Assembly (NCBI RefSeq): GCF_000510645.1
Contig: NZ_KI783301.1
Coordinates: 441,104 to 505,103, forward strand
Direction: 5' to 3'
Origin: Thermicanus aegyptius DSM 12793
GTDB lineage: Bacteria; Bacillota; Bacilli; Thermicanales; Thermicanaceae
DNA: 64,000 nt
The position numbers and the translations under genes were made by a program. The notes below the pieces were generated by a model. The model was given only the letters and a program-made list of their open reading frames with translations. It made no database searches and was not told the DNA's origin. Shown here piece by piece: positions 63,513 through 64,000 of the stretch. Each line of letters opens with the position of its first letter. The first letter of the stretch is position 1.

Positions 63513-64000
63513 ATGGGGATCGAGATGAACTTGAGAAATAAGGCGGTTTGGGGCATATCCATTTTCTTTACCGTTCTTGTTATTGCATTTTCGGTTCGTA
63601 TGCTTTGGCTGGGGACTGCAGGACCGATTAAACCCTTGGAAGAATTAAACCGGGATTGGCCCCAGGGGGTCAATTACGAAATCTTCGTCCGCTCTTTCTA
63701 TGATTCAAATGGAGATGGGATCGGAGACCTGAATGGGGTTACGGAAAAGTTGGATTACTTGAAGGATTTAGGCGTCGAAGGGATATGGCTCATGCCGATT
63801 CAGCCTTCTCCCAGCTACCATGGATATGATGTGACCGATTATTACGGAATCAATCCGGATTATGGGACGGTGGAAGATTTTAAGCGGCTGATCACCGAAG
63901 CCCATAAGAGGAACATCCGAGTGATCATTGATTTAGTGTTAAACCACACGAGCAAGGAGCATCCTTGGTTTCAAAAAGCCTTGGCCGGCGATCCGAAATA
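63513..64000 (+). CDS. alpha-amylase family GH13 glycosidase, exported (truncated by window end)
   Basis: The first 162 codons of a secreted or membrane-anchored GH13 enzyme. The N-terminal segment [24 protein letters not shown] is a signal anchor. The catalytic barrel begins [64 protein letters not shown], with [14 protein letters not shown] (region I) at the end of the window. An alternative in-frame start is at 63525. It is in the operon with malEFG and probably supplies maltodextrins outside the cell. Confidence 0.88.
   Translation, partial: MGIEMNLRNKAVWGISIFFTVLVIAFSVRMLWLGTAGPIKPLEELNRDWPQGVNYEIFVRSFYDSNGDGIGDLNGVTEKLDYLKDLGVEGIWLMPIQPSPSYHGYDVTDYYGINPDYGTVEDFKRLITEAHKRNIRVIIDLVLNHTSKEHPWFQKALAGDPK

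Overview
The window is chromosomal DNA of an endospore-forming low-to-moderate GC Firmicute, most likely a member of Bacillales. The spore evidence is a complete gerA-type germinant-receptor operon plus ytrH, ytrI, ytvI and ytxC homologues. The gene order from ytoI (about 7.9 kb) to thrS (about 51 kb) follows the Bacillus subtilis order ytoI, ytrH/ytrI, dnaE, ytsJ, accD, accA, pfkA, pyk, ytvI, citZ, icd, mdh, phoP, phoR, polA, mutM, coaE, gapB, nrdR, dnaB, dnaI, ytxC, thrS. It differs from B. subtilis in several ways: no nrnA/ytqI beside ytoI, a futalosine-pathway menaquinone gene (mqnC) between dnaI and ytxC, an orphan oligopeptide-binding-type lipoprotein between nrdR and dnaB, and a pst-phoU block placed directly after gapB. 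The genus cannot be fixed from this sequence; a thermophilic Bacillales relative would fit, but that is inference.

Layout. 1-1.4 kb: the end of a probable c-type cytochrome gene and a polytopic membrane protein. 1.5-6.4 kb: cobalamin genes, namely cbiP/cobQ and then a cobalamin riboswitch with its own terminator ahead of cobT-cobS-cobC; a possible cobU remnant lies between cobT and cobS. 6.4-7.8 kb: an accessory patch with a lipoprotein, a small membrane protein and possible tiny ORFs. 7.9-25.4 kb: ytoI, a small orphan gene, sporulation genes ytrH/ytrI, dnaE, malic enzyme, acetyl-CoA carboxylase carboxyltransferase, the glycolytic pair pfkA-pyk, a thioesterase, ytvI and the TCA set citZ-icd-mdh. 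25.5-40.3 kb: phosphate sensing and uptake (phoPR-phoU, then pstS-C-A-B-B-phoU behind a four-repeat Pho box), flanking polA-mutM-coaE, a lytic transglycosylase and gapB. 40.6-47.5 kb: nrdR, a lipoprotein, dnaB-dnaI, mqnC, ytxC. 47.5-48.7 kb: an AT-rich minus-strand mini-operon of unknown secreted proteins. 48.7-57 kb: T-box-controlled thrS, a gerA-type operon with a D-type small subunit, and infC-rpmI-rplT behind an L20-type leader. 57-64 kb: a CPBP protease and a maltodextrin operon (neopullulanase, malE, malF, malG, and a secreted alpha-amylase that runs off the end) behind a promoter surrounded by cre/LacI-type operators.

The regulatory layer is easy to read: cobalamin riboswitch, T-box, L20 leader with an AUU-started infC, Pho boxes at exact 11-bp phase, cre-like operators, and strong intercistronic hairpins after both solute-binding-protein genes (pstS and malE). 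I do not see a clearly novel defence or mobile system. The best candidates for something undescribed are the minus-strand peptide/secreted-protein operon at 47.5-48.7 kb, the short peptide ORFs at 6.7-6.9 kb, the operator arrangement ahead of the maltodextrin operon, and an inverted repeat ahead of gapB.
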